A stretch of DNA of 8,150 nucleotides from Clostridiales bacterium (GCA_021203685.1 JAJQAS010000063.1:1-8150), one strand, 5' to 3'; positions 1 through 6,161 are shown, numbered from the stretch's first letter. Numbers and translations are program-made. Notes: generated from the sequence alone by a model not told the origin.

Positions 1-289
1 GGGTCATGCCCTTGCTCTTGCGCAGCTCACAGAACAGCTCCACCATCTCGTCGAAGCGGTCGTAGTTGTTGGGGTCGATGATCTGGGCGCCGCGGACGTT
101 GTAACCGGCCTCTTCTGCGGCGGCGAACACCTCGTCGGGGTTGCCGATGAGGATGGGGGTCAGGAATGTGCTGGCCAGCAGCCGGGAAGAAGCCTCCAGA
201 ATACGGGGGTCGGTGCCCTCGGTAAAGACGATGGTCTTGGGGGAAGCCTTCAGTTTTTGAATCATTGCGCCGAAGCCGAAATTAGCCAT
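1..289 (-). CDS. pta: Phosphate acetyltransferase, N-terminal part (partial, runs off left edge)
   Basis: Phosphotransacetylase interconverts acetyl-CoA plus phosphate with acetyl phosphate plus CoA, the step before acetate kinase in fermentative acetate and ATP production in the cytoplasm. About 96 residues are visible, starting MANFGFGAMIQKLK and followed by KTIVFTEGTDPRILEAS, the conserved N-terminal block of the Pta family (about 330 residues in short Firmicute forms). The downstream LLAS...TPILIGNPDEV stretch also fits. The start at 289 is supported by an AAGGAGG ribosome binding site at 301-307 and a promoter at 355-383. The gene is divergent from the HD-domain gene at 660. The remaining two thirds, including the catalytic core, lie outside the window, so the call rests on the N-terminal motif alone. 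Confidence 0.88.
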   Translation of the reverse strand, partial: MANFGFGAMIQKLKASPKTIVFTEGTDPRILEASSRLLASTFLTPILIGNPDEVFAAAEEAGYNVRGAQIIDPNNYDRFDEMVELFCELRKSKGMT

Positions 290-300
290 TGTATCAGTTA

Positions 301-307
301 CCTCCTT
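301..307 (-). promoter_or_regulatory. Ribosome binding site of pta
   Basis: On the minus strand this reads AAGGAGG, followed by an 11-nt spacer and ATG at 289-287. It decides the start in favour of MANFGFG rather than the internal methionine at residue 9. Confidence 0.8.
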
Positions 308-354
308 GGAATTTTCGCGTTTTACAGTGCGCGGAGACACAATTGGATAACCTA

Positions 355-383
355 ACTTTAGCACGGGAATTGATATTTTGCAA
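355..383 (-). promoter_or_regulatory. Probable sigma-A promoter of pta
   Basis: On the minus strand, TTGCAA (378-383) is followed by a 17-bp spacer and TAAAGT (355-360). A TG lies one base upstream of the -10, giving an extended -10 (TGCTAAAGT). Each hexamer matches consensus at 4 of 6. The start of transcription would fall near 348, about 60 nt ahead of the pta start codon. Confidence 0.6.
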
Positions 384-589
384 CCCCCCATTAGGCATAT
401 ATTACAGTTTTTCTGCAAAATTTTTTATTTGCTTTGAAGTATGTTACAAATTTCACAATGTTTATGGGATGACGCCTCCCCAACGGGAGCGCGTTCCCGC
501 TGAAAAGCATGAAAGTGGAACTTTTCGTGGAACAATGTATGCAAAGTGTGCAAAATGCGAAAATAACCCTTTTCCCTCCCACCAATGTG

Positions 590-598
590 TGGTAGAAT
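590..598 (+). promoter_or_regulatory. Extended -10 promoter candidate for the rightward gene cluster
   Basis: The sequence TGG-TAGAAT gives a TAGAAT -10 (5 of 6 to consensus) at 593-598 with a TG motif just upstream. At the 17-bp spacing the -35 position reads TTTTCC, which is poor, so recognition would depend on the extended -10. Transcription would begin near 605, about 55 nt before the ATG at 660. Confidence 0.45.
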
Positions 599-659
599 AG
601 AAAACAATCGTAAGTATCTCGTATCGATTTGATTTACATTGGGAGAAAGGAACAGACCC

Positions 660-1241
660 ATGACCAACAAGGAAGAATTTATTCAGATTTTCAAAGAGAA
701 CATCAAGCGGCCCGGTGCGGACGACCTGCTGGACTACCTGGAGAACAAAAGCGACTTCTTCACCGCCCCCGCCTCCGCTCGCTACCACAGCGCGTTTGAG
801 GGCGGCCTGTGTGAGCACAGCCTCAACGTTTACGACTGCCTGGTGGACTACCTGAACCGCCCCCGGGTACGGGAGGTCTACGAGCTGGACTACTCCGACG
901 AATCTGTGGCGCTGGTGGCCCTGTGCCACGACCTGTGCAAAATCGGCTGCTACAAGTCCTCTGTCCGCAACGTGAAGCAGGTGGACGGCAGCTGGCGGCA
1001 GGTGCCCACCTTCCAGTTTGACGATCCCATGCCCTACGGCCACGGAGAAAAGAGCGTCTATATCATCAACGGCTACGTCCGCCTGACGAGGGAAGAAGCC
1101 TTTGCCATCCGGTATCATATGGGCTTTTCCGGCCCGGAGGACAACCGGGACGTGGGCAAGGTTTTTGACATGTACCCCCTGGCCTACGCCCTCCATGTGG
1201 CGGACAGCGAAGCCACTTACTTCCTGGAGGGGAAGGATTGA
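660..1241 (+). CDS. HD-domain metal-dependent phosphohydrolase family protein
   Basis: This 193-residue soluble protein has the metal-binding layout of the HD superfamily: His53 in GLCEHSLNVYD, the His90-Asp91 doublet in ALCHDLCKIG, His128 in YGHGEKS, His153 in RYHMG and Asp182 in HVADSEATY. HD proteins hydrolyse phosphomonoester or phosphodiester bonds in nucleotides or nucleic acids using bound divalent metals. The extra His128 and His153 resemble HD proteins with a binuclear centre. The substrate cannot be read from the sequence. The ATG at 660 is preferred over an in-frame TTG at 639, because GGGAGAAAGG (641-650) sits 9 nt upstream of the ATG and would lie inside the longer frame. It is first in the rightward cluster and ends 2 nt before the PAP2 gene, so the two are surely cotranscribed. 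Confidence 0.85.
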   Translation: MTNKEEFIQIFKENIKRPGADDLLDYLENKSDFFTAPASARYHSAFEGGLCEHSLNVYDCLVDYLNRPRVREVYELDYSDESVALVALCHDLCKIGCYKSSVRNVKQVDGSWRQVPTFQFDDPMPYGHGEKSVYIINGYVRLTREEAFAIRYHMGFSGPEDNRDVGKVFDMYPLAYALHVADSEATYFLEGKD

Positions 1242-1243
1242 CC

Positions 1244-1735
1244 ATGACCGCAGAAGCGTACCGGCGGCTCTCCGCCCCCTTCCGCACCCCCGCCGGGGAG
1301 AAGGGGCTGAATGTGGCCAACTTCGTGTTGACCCGGCTTTGCTATGTGGCCTATCCTTTGGCGCTGATTTTGCTGGCGGTGGGGAAAGATCCCCGGCTGC
1401 TCCGGTGTGTGCTGGTGCCCGCTCTTTCCTTCGCGCTGCTGTCGGTTTACCGGGACCTGCGCGACGCGCCCCGGCCCTATGAAGTGCTGGACATCCAGCC
1501 CCTCATCCATAAGGACAAAAAGGGCAAGAGCTTCCCAAGCCGCCATGTGTTCTCGGTGTTCGTCATCGCCATGACCTTTCTGTGGCTTCGCCCTGCGGTG
1601 GGAGCCGCTTTCTTGGCCGTGGGCGTGGCGCTGGCCCTGTGCCGGGTGGTTGGCGGGGTCCACTGGCCCCGGGATGTCATCGCCGGGGCGGCGGTGGGTA
1701 TCGTTGCCGGTGTGGCGGGGTATTGGGTGGTTTGA
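1244..1735 (+). CDS. PAP2-family membrane phosphatase
   Basis: This 163-residue integral membrane protein carries the three PAP2 (type 2 phosphatidic acid phosphatase) motifs. Motif C1 is R70-x6-R77-P78 (RDLRDAPRP), C2 is PSRH at 98-101 with His101 as the proton donor, and C3 is R134-x5-H140-x3-D144, with His140 as the expected nucleophile. Hydrophobic segments lie at roughly 31-48, 53-68, 101-115, 118-134 and 145-163. Relatives dephosphorylate phosphatidic acid, phosphatidylglycerophosphate or undecaprenyl pyrophosphate at the membrane; which one applies here is unknown. The ATG at 1244 has GGAGGGGAAGG at 1226-1236 and starts 2 nt after the HD gene, which argues for coupling. PAP2 is a lipid-phosphatase name and does not refer to 3'-phosphoadenosine 5'-phosphate. 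Confidence 0.88.
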   Translation: MTAEAYRRLSAPFRTPAGEKGLNVANFVLTRLCYVAYPLALILLAVGKDPRLLRCVLVPALSFALLSVYRDLRDAPRPYEVLDIQPLIHKDKKGKSFPSRHVFSVFVIAMTFLWLRPAVGAAFLAVGVALALCRVVGGVHWPRDVIAGAAVGIVAGVAGYWVV

Positions 1736-1766
1736 GGAAGCCACTTTCCTGCTGGTTCCGTTTTTT
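1736..1766 (+). terminator. Weak intrinsic terminator or attenuator between the PAP2 gene and nudF
   Basis: GGAA-G-CCA (1736-1743) can pair with TGG-TTCC (1753-1759) with one bulged G, and the stem is followed by GTTTTTT. The stem is only 7 bp with four GC pairs and a 9-nt loop, and an alternative pairing of AGGAAG with CTTTCCT exists. It may reduce read-through into nudF rather than stop it. It lies in the largest gap (78 nt) of the rightward cluster. Confidence 0.4.
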
Positions 1767-1813
1767 GTCTTATTTGTTGTTTTGATACACCATTTTGCCG
1801 GAGGAGGAACACA

Positions 1814-2359
1814 ATGGAGCTGAAAGAGACCCGGGTGGAAAGCACCTACTATTACAAGGGAAAAATCATCAACATGAAGGTGGACGATGTGCGCCTGCCC
1901 GACGGCCAGCTGGCCAAACGGGAGGAAGTTGAACACCCCGGCGGCTGCGCCATTGCCGCCCTGACGCCGGAGAACGAGCTGCTGCTGGTGCGGCAGTTCC
2001 GCTACGCCTACCAGGAGGAGATTCTGGAGATCCCCGCAGGGAAGCTGGAGAAGGGCGAGGACCCCTTTGCCGCCATGAAGCGGGAGCTGGAGGAGGAGAC
2101 CGGCTGCGTCTCCAACACCTTCCTCTATCTGGGGACCTGCTACCCTACCCCCGGCTACACCAACGAACTGCTGCGCATCTGGGGCTGCCGCACCACCGCC
2201 AACCTCGGTCAGCATCTGGACCCGGACGAGTTCCTGGAGGTGGAGCGCATCCCCCTGGACAAGGCGGTGGAGATGGTGATGAACAACGAACTGCCCGACG
2301 CCAAGACCCAAATCGGCATTTTGAAGGTCGCCAACCTGGTGCGGGAGGGCAGGCTGTGA
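1814..2359 (+). CDS. nudF: Nudix hydrolase, ADP-ribose pyrophosphatase type
   Basis: This 181-residue cytoplasmic enzyme is predicted to split ADP-ribose into AMP and ribose 5-phosphate with Mg2+. The Nudix box G-x5-E-x7-REUxEE-x-GU is complete at residues 76-98, with G76, E82, R90, E91, E94, E95 and G97 in place. The block RQFRYAYQEEILEIPAGKLE just before it, and PTPGYTNE at 111-118, are typical of the NudF/ADPRase branch rather than the MutT or Ap4A branches. Length matches the family (about 170-210). The ATG at 1814 is preceded by GGAGGAGG. The ADP-ribosylglycohydrolase gene two positions downstream could supply the substrate. The specificity is inferred from motifs; other nucleoside-diphosphate sugars remain possible. 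Confidence 0.9.
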   Translation: MELKETRVESTYYYKGKIINMKVDDVRLPDGQLAKREEVEHPGGCAIAALTPENELLLVRQFRYAYQEEILEIPAGKLEKGEDPFAAMKRELEEETGCVSNTFLYLGTCYPTPGYTNELLRIWGCRTTANLGQHLDPDEFLEVERIPLDKAVEMVMNNELPDAKTQIGILKVANLVREGRL

Positions 2360-2407
2360 CCTGACGTCTGACCGCAGCGGAAATAGAGAGTACAATGAGG
2401 TATCGTT

Positions 2408-3358
2408 ATGCAGCCATCCTTTCTCTGTATCGGGTTCCAAAAGTGTGGCACCACCACCCTGTTTGACCTGCTGGAGCAGCACCGGGGCATTGCCCTTCCC
2501 CGGGATGTCAAAGAGCCGATGTTCTACCGGGTGCCGGCGGCGTTCCGCTACGGAGGCAGCCGCTACTATCAGTGGCGCTATTTCTCCCATATCCCAACCG
2601 ATGACACGCGGCTTGTGGGAGAGGTCAACGCCGGGCTGAGCTTCAACCACTGCGCCCAACTGCTGAAGGAGAACTTCCCGCCGGAGACCAGGCTAATCTT
2701 CATGATGCGCAACCCGGTGAACCGGGCCTGGTCGGCCTATAAGTTCTTTGTGGCGCTGGGGTTCCTGCCCATGTCGGTGACGAAAGACGACCTGGAGCGG
2801 GGCCACGCCGCCGCCTTTGACCGCTATGTGCGGCAGGTGCTGGGCGACCCAAAACAGCGGGAACAGATCATGAAGCGGCGGCTGAAATACCTGGTCTTTT
2901 CCCAGGGGAATTACGACACCTGCATCGGGGAATTTGAGGATTATTTTCCCAACACTAAGTTCATCCTCTTTGAGGAGTTCATCAAAGACCAGAAGGGCGT
3001 CTGTGAGGATCTGTACGACTTTTTGGGGGTGGAGCCGGACGAGAGCATTCGGTACGGCATCAAGGCCAACGAGACCCACCGGGCCGCCGCAGGCCCCTTC
3101 CGGGCGTGGCTGCGGAAAATCATCAAGGGGGGCGACTACTTCTTTGATGAGCTTATCGGGATGCACTGCTGGGCGCCTCCGGTCTACGGGGCCTACCACA
3201 GGCTCACCCGGTACCTGTACCGCACCTGTACGGTGGAGGACACAGACAAGTCCAAAATGCTGCCGGAGACCCGGAAACTGCTGGAGGACTACTACCGGGG
3301 GGAGAAAGAGCAGCTGGAGAAGCGGATGCAGCAGGATTTGAGCGAGATTTGGTTTTAG
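2408..3358 (+). CDS. PAPS-dependent sulfotransferase, heparan-sulfate-type domain
   Basis: This 316-residue protein is predicted to move a sulfuryl group from PAPS to a hydroxyl or amino group of an unknown acceptor, releasing 3',5'-PAP. The 5'-phosphosulfate loop is at residues 8-18 (IGFQKCGTTTL, with Lys12). KEPMFY at 35-40 matches the KEPHFF-type block of bacterial and heparan sulfotransferases that holds the candidate catalytic Glu36. The 3'-phosphate motif is RNPVNRAWSAYK at 101-112, with Arg101 and Ser109. SQGNYDTCIGEFEDYF (165-180) and FILFEEF (185-191) complete the usual pattern. I see no signal peptide or membrane helix, so the enzyme is cytoplasmic. TGAGGT at 2396-2401 supports this start. 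The adenylylsulfate kinase gene two genes downstream would make its donor. Acceptor class (sugar, lipid, steroid, peptide) cannot be told from sequence. Confidence 0.88.
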   Translation: MQPSFLCIGFQKCGTTTLFDLLEQHRGIALPRDVKEPMFYRVPAAFRYGGSRYYQWRYFSHIPTDDTRLVGEVNAGLSFNHCAQLLKENFPPETRLIFMMRNPVNRAWSAYKFFVALGFLPMSVTKDDLERGHAAAFDRYVRQVLGDPKQREQIMKRRLKYLVFSQGNYDTCIGEFEDYFPNTKFILFEEFIKDQKGVCEDLYDFLGVEPDESIRYGIKANETHRAAAGPFRAWLRKIIKGGDYFFDELIGMHCWAPPVYGAYHRLTRYLYRTCTVEDTDKSKMLPETRKLLEDYYRGEKEQLEKRMQQDLSEIWF

Positions 3359-3399
3359 AACACGGTTGACGTTGACGTGAATTCGAAGGGAGTGAACTG

Positions 3400-4473
3400 A
3401 TGAACAGATCTGATAATCCATATGCCATTGGTGGCCCGATTTTCTGGAAGATGCCCATGGAGCGCACCAGCATTGGTGCATGGGCAGTAACTAGTAAATG
3501 GGAAATCCAACACGCAGACTATATTTTTATCAACGATGTGGGCAATGGAAAGGCTCGCGTAGTCAATCTCCGATTGGAGAAGTACTTTTACGATGCCGAC
3601 ATTGACGAGCGAACCCACAGCTATGTGCCAATGCTAGGTGCGATTTGCGGCGACATAGCCGGTTCCGTCTATGAATGGCACAACATCAAATATGTCCCCG
3701 ATGTGGACCGCCTGATTCAGCACAGGGCCAGGTTTACCGACGATTCGGTGATGACACTTGCGGTGGCAGTGGGCCTGAAAAACGGCCTGCAAAAATGCGG
3801 CAAACGCACCGGTTTCACCTCCGAGGACGAGGACATCATCCGGGAGGAAGTGCAAAACGCGCTGCGCTTCTACGGCCAGCGGTATCCCCACGCCGGGTAC
3901 GGCGGCTCTTTCCGTCGGTGGCTGGCCAGTCCCGACCCCAAGCCCTACAACAGCTGGGGCAACGGCTCCGCCATGCGGGCCTCCTTTGCGGGATGGGCAG
4001 CTAAAACGCTGGAGGACGCGGAGTTGTTGGGGCGGCTCTCGGCGGAGGTCACCCACAACCACCCGGAGGGTGTCAAAGGTGCGGTGGCAGTGTCCGGCGG
4101 CATTTTCACCCTGTTGCACAGCAAGAGCGAGGAAGTGGCGGCGCGGAAAGAGGAACTGGCCCGCTACGAAGCCCAGCACTACGATTTGAATTTCACGCTG
4201 GACGAGATCCGGCCCGATTACTCCTTTGACGTGTCCTGTCAGGGGTCTGTCCCCCAGGCAATTCGAGCCTTTTTAGAGGGGAACAGCTATGAGGAGGTCA
4301 TTGCCCTGGCCATCTCGATCGGCGGCGACAGCGATACCATTGGCGCCATCGCCGGTAGCTTGGCGGCAATCGTTTATCCCATTTCCGAGGGGGTACGGGA
4401 CCGTGTGCTGAAGCGATTGGATGACGCTTTTAAGAAGGAATTGGCAGAAGCAATCGACTTCATTTATGAATGA
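3400..4473 (+). CDS. ADP-ribosylglycohydrolase family protein with an unassigned N-terminal extension
   Basis: Members of this family (DraG/ARH-like) remove ADP-ribose from modified proteins or small molecules using two Mg2+ ions. From residue 78 the protein follows the family: MLGAICGDIAGSVYEW, the metal motif FTDDSVMT (Asp114, Asp115), NSWGNGSAMR (184-193), THNHPEGVKGA (218-228) and the C-terminal metal motif GGDSDTIGAIAG (308-319). All key residues are present. Most relatives begin near Met78, but here about 77 residues precede it. They include ADYIFINDVGNGKARVVNL (39-57), and I do not recognise the fold. Only the ATG at 3400 has a ribosome binding site (GAAGGGAG just upstream); Met78 at 3631 has none, so the extension is probably translated. 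Bases 3421-3660 are about 50% GC by hand count, against about 65% in a sampled line of the catalytic part. The natural target is unknown. Confidence 0.87.
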   Translation: MNRSDNPYAIGGPIFWKMPMERTSIGAWAVTSKWEIQHADYIFINDVGNGKARVVNLRLEKYFYDADIDERTHSYVPMLGAICGDIAGSVYEWHNIKYVPDVDRLIQHRARFTDDSVMTLAVAVGLKNGLQKCGKRTGFTSEDEDIIREEVQNALRFYGQRYPHAGYGGSFRRWLASPDPKPYNSWGNGSAMRASFAGWAAKTLEDAELLGRLSAEVTHNHPEGVKGAVAVSGGIFTLLHSKSEEVAARKEELARYEAQHYDLNFTLDEIRPDYSFDVSCQGSVPQAIRAFLEGNSYEEVIALAISIGGDSDTIGAIAGSLAAIVYPISEGVRDRVLKRLDDAFKKELAEAIDFIYE

Positions 4474-4522
4474 ACGAAACTGCGCGGTATGACTTTAAAA
4501 CGTTCCAAAGGGGGTATTGTTT

Positions 4523-5137
4523 ATGGTCAATCAACCGGTGAAAGAAAACAGCGGCCCCCAGGGCCGCAATCTGGTCTGGCAGGAGCAGAAGGTCACCTAT
4601 GAGGATCGCTGCCGGGTGCTGGGACAGAAGGGCGGCGTGTTCTGGCTGACGGGGCTCTCGGGCAGCGGCAAGAGCACCATCGCCGTGGAGTGCGAGCGGC
4701 GGCTCAACGCCCTGGGGTATAAGGTCTATCTGCTGGACGGGGACAACATCCGCCACGGAATCAACGCCGACCTGGGCTTCACAGACGCGGACCGGAACGA
4801 GAATATTCGGCGCAACATGCACATCGCCCACCTGTTCGCTGACGCGGGCATTATCACGCTGGTCAGCTTCATCACGCCGTTCGCCGCCATGCGGCGGCAG
4901 GCCCAGGCCTGCATTGGGGAACCGTTTCACGAGATTTACGTCAAAGCCAGTCTGGAGACCTGCCAGCAGCGTGACCCCAAGGGGCTTTACCAGAAGAACA
5001 TCGCCAACTTCACCGGCAAGGACAGCGCCTATGAGCCGCCTACCTGCCCAGAGCTGGTGTTGGACACAGAGGAACTCTCCGTCAGCCAGTGCGCCGACCG
5101 GCTGATGGGGCTGGTGTTCCGCAGCTGCAAGCTGTGA
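4523..5137 (+). CDS. cysC: Adenylylsulfate (APS) kinase
   Basis: This 204-residue cytoplasmic enzyme phosphorylates adenosine 5'-phosphosulfate at the 3' position with ATP, giving PAPS. The Walker A loop is GLSGSGKST at 44-52. DGDNIRHG at 72-79, DLGFTDADRNENIRR (83-97) and the lid RDPKGLYQK (150-158) with NFTGKDSAYEPP (162-173) are CysC signatures. The block holding the phosphoserine in E. coli CysC (FISP) reads FITP here (117-120), a conservative change. Length is normal (about 200). The ATG at 4523 has AAAGGGGG 8 nt upstream and beats an in-frame TTG at 4517. No ATP sulfurylase (cysD/cysN or sat) is in the window. The sulfotransferase at 2408 is the obvious local consumer of PAPS, which favours a role in sulfation over sulfate assimilation. 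Its last codon overlaps the next start. Confidence 0.92.
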   Translation: MVNQPVKENSGPQGRNLVWQEQKVTYEDRCRVLGQKGGVFWLTGLSGSGKSTIAVECERRLNALGYKVYLLDGDNIRHGINADLGFTDADRNENIRRNMHIAHLFADAGIITLVSFITPFAAMRRQAQACIGEPFHEIYVKASLETCQQRDPKGLYQKNIANFTGKDSAYEPPTCPELVLDTEELSVSQCADRLMGLVFRSCKL

Positions 5138-6039
5138 ACGCTGTGGAATACGAAAGAGGCGCGTTCCGCTGCAACCTCTGTCCCCGCCGTTGCAACGCCC
5201 TGCGGACAGCGACAGAGGGCCAGGGCTTTTGCGGGATGCCCAGCCAGCCCCGGTTGGCCCGCGCGGCTCTTCACCGGTGGGAGGAGCCGCCCGTCTCCGG
5301 GACGCGGGGGTCCGGGGCGGTGTTTTTCTCCGGCTGCACCCTGAGGTGCGTCTTTTGCCAGAACGAACCCATCAGTCATCAGGGGCTGGGAAAGACCGTC
5401 TCTGTTTCCCGCCTGCGGGAGATTTTCGCAGAGCTGACGGCACAGGGGGCGCACAACATCAATCTGGTCTCACCGACCCCCTATGCCCATGTTATTGCCC
5501 GGGCATTGGAGCAGCCCCCTAGCGTGCCTGTGGTGTGGAACACCGGCGGTTACGAGCGGGTGGAGACCCTGCGGATGTTGGAGGGCAAGGTGGACGTCTA
5601 CCTGCCTGACCTGAAATACCTGACCCCGGAGAAGGCCGCCCGGTACTCCGGCGCGGCGGACTATCCCCAGCGGGCCACCGAGGCCATTTTGGAGATGTAC
5701 CGCCAGGTGGGGCCGGTGGAGCTGGACGAAAACGGACTGATTCGCCGGGGTCTCATCATTCGGCACCTGATTTTGCCCGGTCAGGTGCGGGAGGCCAAAG
5801 CGGTGATGGACTGGGTCGGCGAGCAGTTTCCGCCTGGCGCGGTGCTGTTTTCGCTGATGAGCCAGTATTTCCCTCTGGGCCGGGCGGCGGACTTCCCGGA
5901 AATTGACCGCCCTCTGCGCAAGGGGGAGGCCAGGACCGCAGCGGATTACATGGCCAACCTGGGGCTGTCCGGTTTCACGCAGGAGCAGGATGCCGCCAGC
6001 GCCCGGTATGTGCCGAATTTCGATTTGACCGGGGTGTAA
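5134..6039 (+). CDS. PflX-type radical SAM protein (COG1313-like)
   Basis: This roughly 301-residue iron-sulfur protein belongs with the PflX group, described as putative pyruvate formate-lyase activating enzymes; the true substrate is unknown. The radical SAM motif CxxxCxxC is Cys68, Cys72 and Cys75 (SGCTLRCVFCQNE). Upstream, CNLCPRRC (Cys13, Cys16, Cys20) plus GFCG (Cys33) is the N-terminal cysteine cluster typical of this group and may bind a second [4Fe-4S]. SGTRGSGAVFFSGC and QNEPISHQGLG are family blocks. I chose the GTG at 5134, which overlaps the cysC stop as GTGA. No Shine-Dalgarno is visible there, so translation probably depends on coupling. An in-frame GTG at 5143, or at 5089 with a 49-nt overlap, is possible. 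It is the last gene of the cluster, 172 nt before a terminator. Confidence 0.85.
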   Translation: MNAVEYERGAFRCNLCPRRCNALRTATEGQGFCGMPSQPRLARAALHRWEEPPVSGTRGSGAVFFSGCTLRCVFCQNEPISHQGLGKTVSVSRLREIFAELTAQGAHNINLVSPTPYAHVIARALEQPPSVPVVWNTGGYERVETLRMLEGKVDVYLPDLKYLTPEKAARYSGAADYPQRATEAILEMYRQVGPVELDENGLIRRGLIIRHLILPGQVREAKAVMDWVGEQFPPGAVLFSLMSQYFPLGRAADFPEIDRPLRKGEARTAADYMANLGLSGFTQEQDAASARYVPNFDLTGV

Positions 6040-6121
6040 TGATTCCATCGCTATTCAAAATTTCTTCTCAAATTCTTCTCAATTTGTCCAACACCTTACC
6101 TCTGGGTTCTGGTATTCTATA

Positions 6122-6157
6122 CTTGCAGCAAGCGAACAGGGCAACGCGAACTGCAAG
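6122..6157 (+). other. Orphan stem-loop in the convergence zone
   Basis: CTTGCAG (6122-6128) and CTGCAAG (6151-6157) are perfect inverted repeats. Inside them GCG and CGC can also pair, separated from the outer stem by a symmetrical 3x3 internal loop and closing a 10-nt loop. No T-tract follows directly, so this does not look like a terminator. It begins at a TATACT hexamer (6118-6123) that lacks a good -35. Its role is unknown: an operator, an mRNA 3' structure or part of a small RNA are all open. Confidence 0.4.
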
Positions 6158-6161
6158 GTTG

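Larger units (their letters stand above)
290..659. other. Divergent intergenic control region between pta and the HD-domain gene
   Basis: These 370 bases hold no credible gene: the open frames crossing them lack ribosome binding sites and coding character. The left half is AT-rich and carries the pta promoter and ribosome binding site. The middle (476-499) has two mutually exclusive short hairpins, CTCCC-CAAC-GGGAG and CGGGA-GCGCGT-TCCCG. A 12-bp-period direct repeat GTGGAAC occurs at 515-521 and 527-533. The right end has an extended -10 element at 590-598 and the ribosome binding site for the gene at 660. I recognise no known riboswitch. Confidence 0.6.

Noticed and set aside
289..600. Plus-strand open frame in the divergent region
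   Set aside because: Starts at a TTG without a ribosome binding site, covers the pta promoter, and sits in AT-rich sequence unlike the coding regions.
511..600. Possible MraZ-type operator (repeated GTGG motifs)
   Set aside because: MraZ sites are several TGGG repeats at about 10-bp period next to mraZ; here there are two GTGGAAC copies 12 bp apart and no cell-division genes.
462..1196. Minus-strand open frame of 244 codons antisense to the HD gene
   Set aside because: Valine- and histidine-rich shadow of a gene with intact HD motifs; no ribosome binding site at its start.
1244..1735. Idea that the PAP2 phosphatase recycles 3',5'-PAP released by the sulfotransferase
   Set aside because: The shared abbreviation is a coincidence. 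The protein has lipid-phosphatase membrane motifs, not those of CysQ or NrnA nucleotidases.
1217..2659. Long minus-strand open frame of 480 codons
   Set aside because: It lies antisense to the PAP2, nudF and sulfotransferase genes, all of which have clear motifs. The predicted protein is rich in His, Gly, Pro and Gln with no recognisable domain, which is typical of the shadow of GC-rich coding sequence.
3365..3376. Tandem GTTGACGTTGAC resembling doubled -35 boxes before the glycohydrolase gene
   Set aside because: No acceptable -10 lies 16-18 bp downstream of either copy, so a promoter is not supported.
2693..3481. Minus-strand open frame antisense to the sulfotransferase
   Set aside because: Low-complexity shadow without motifs, crossing the gap between two well-supported genes.
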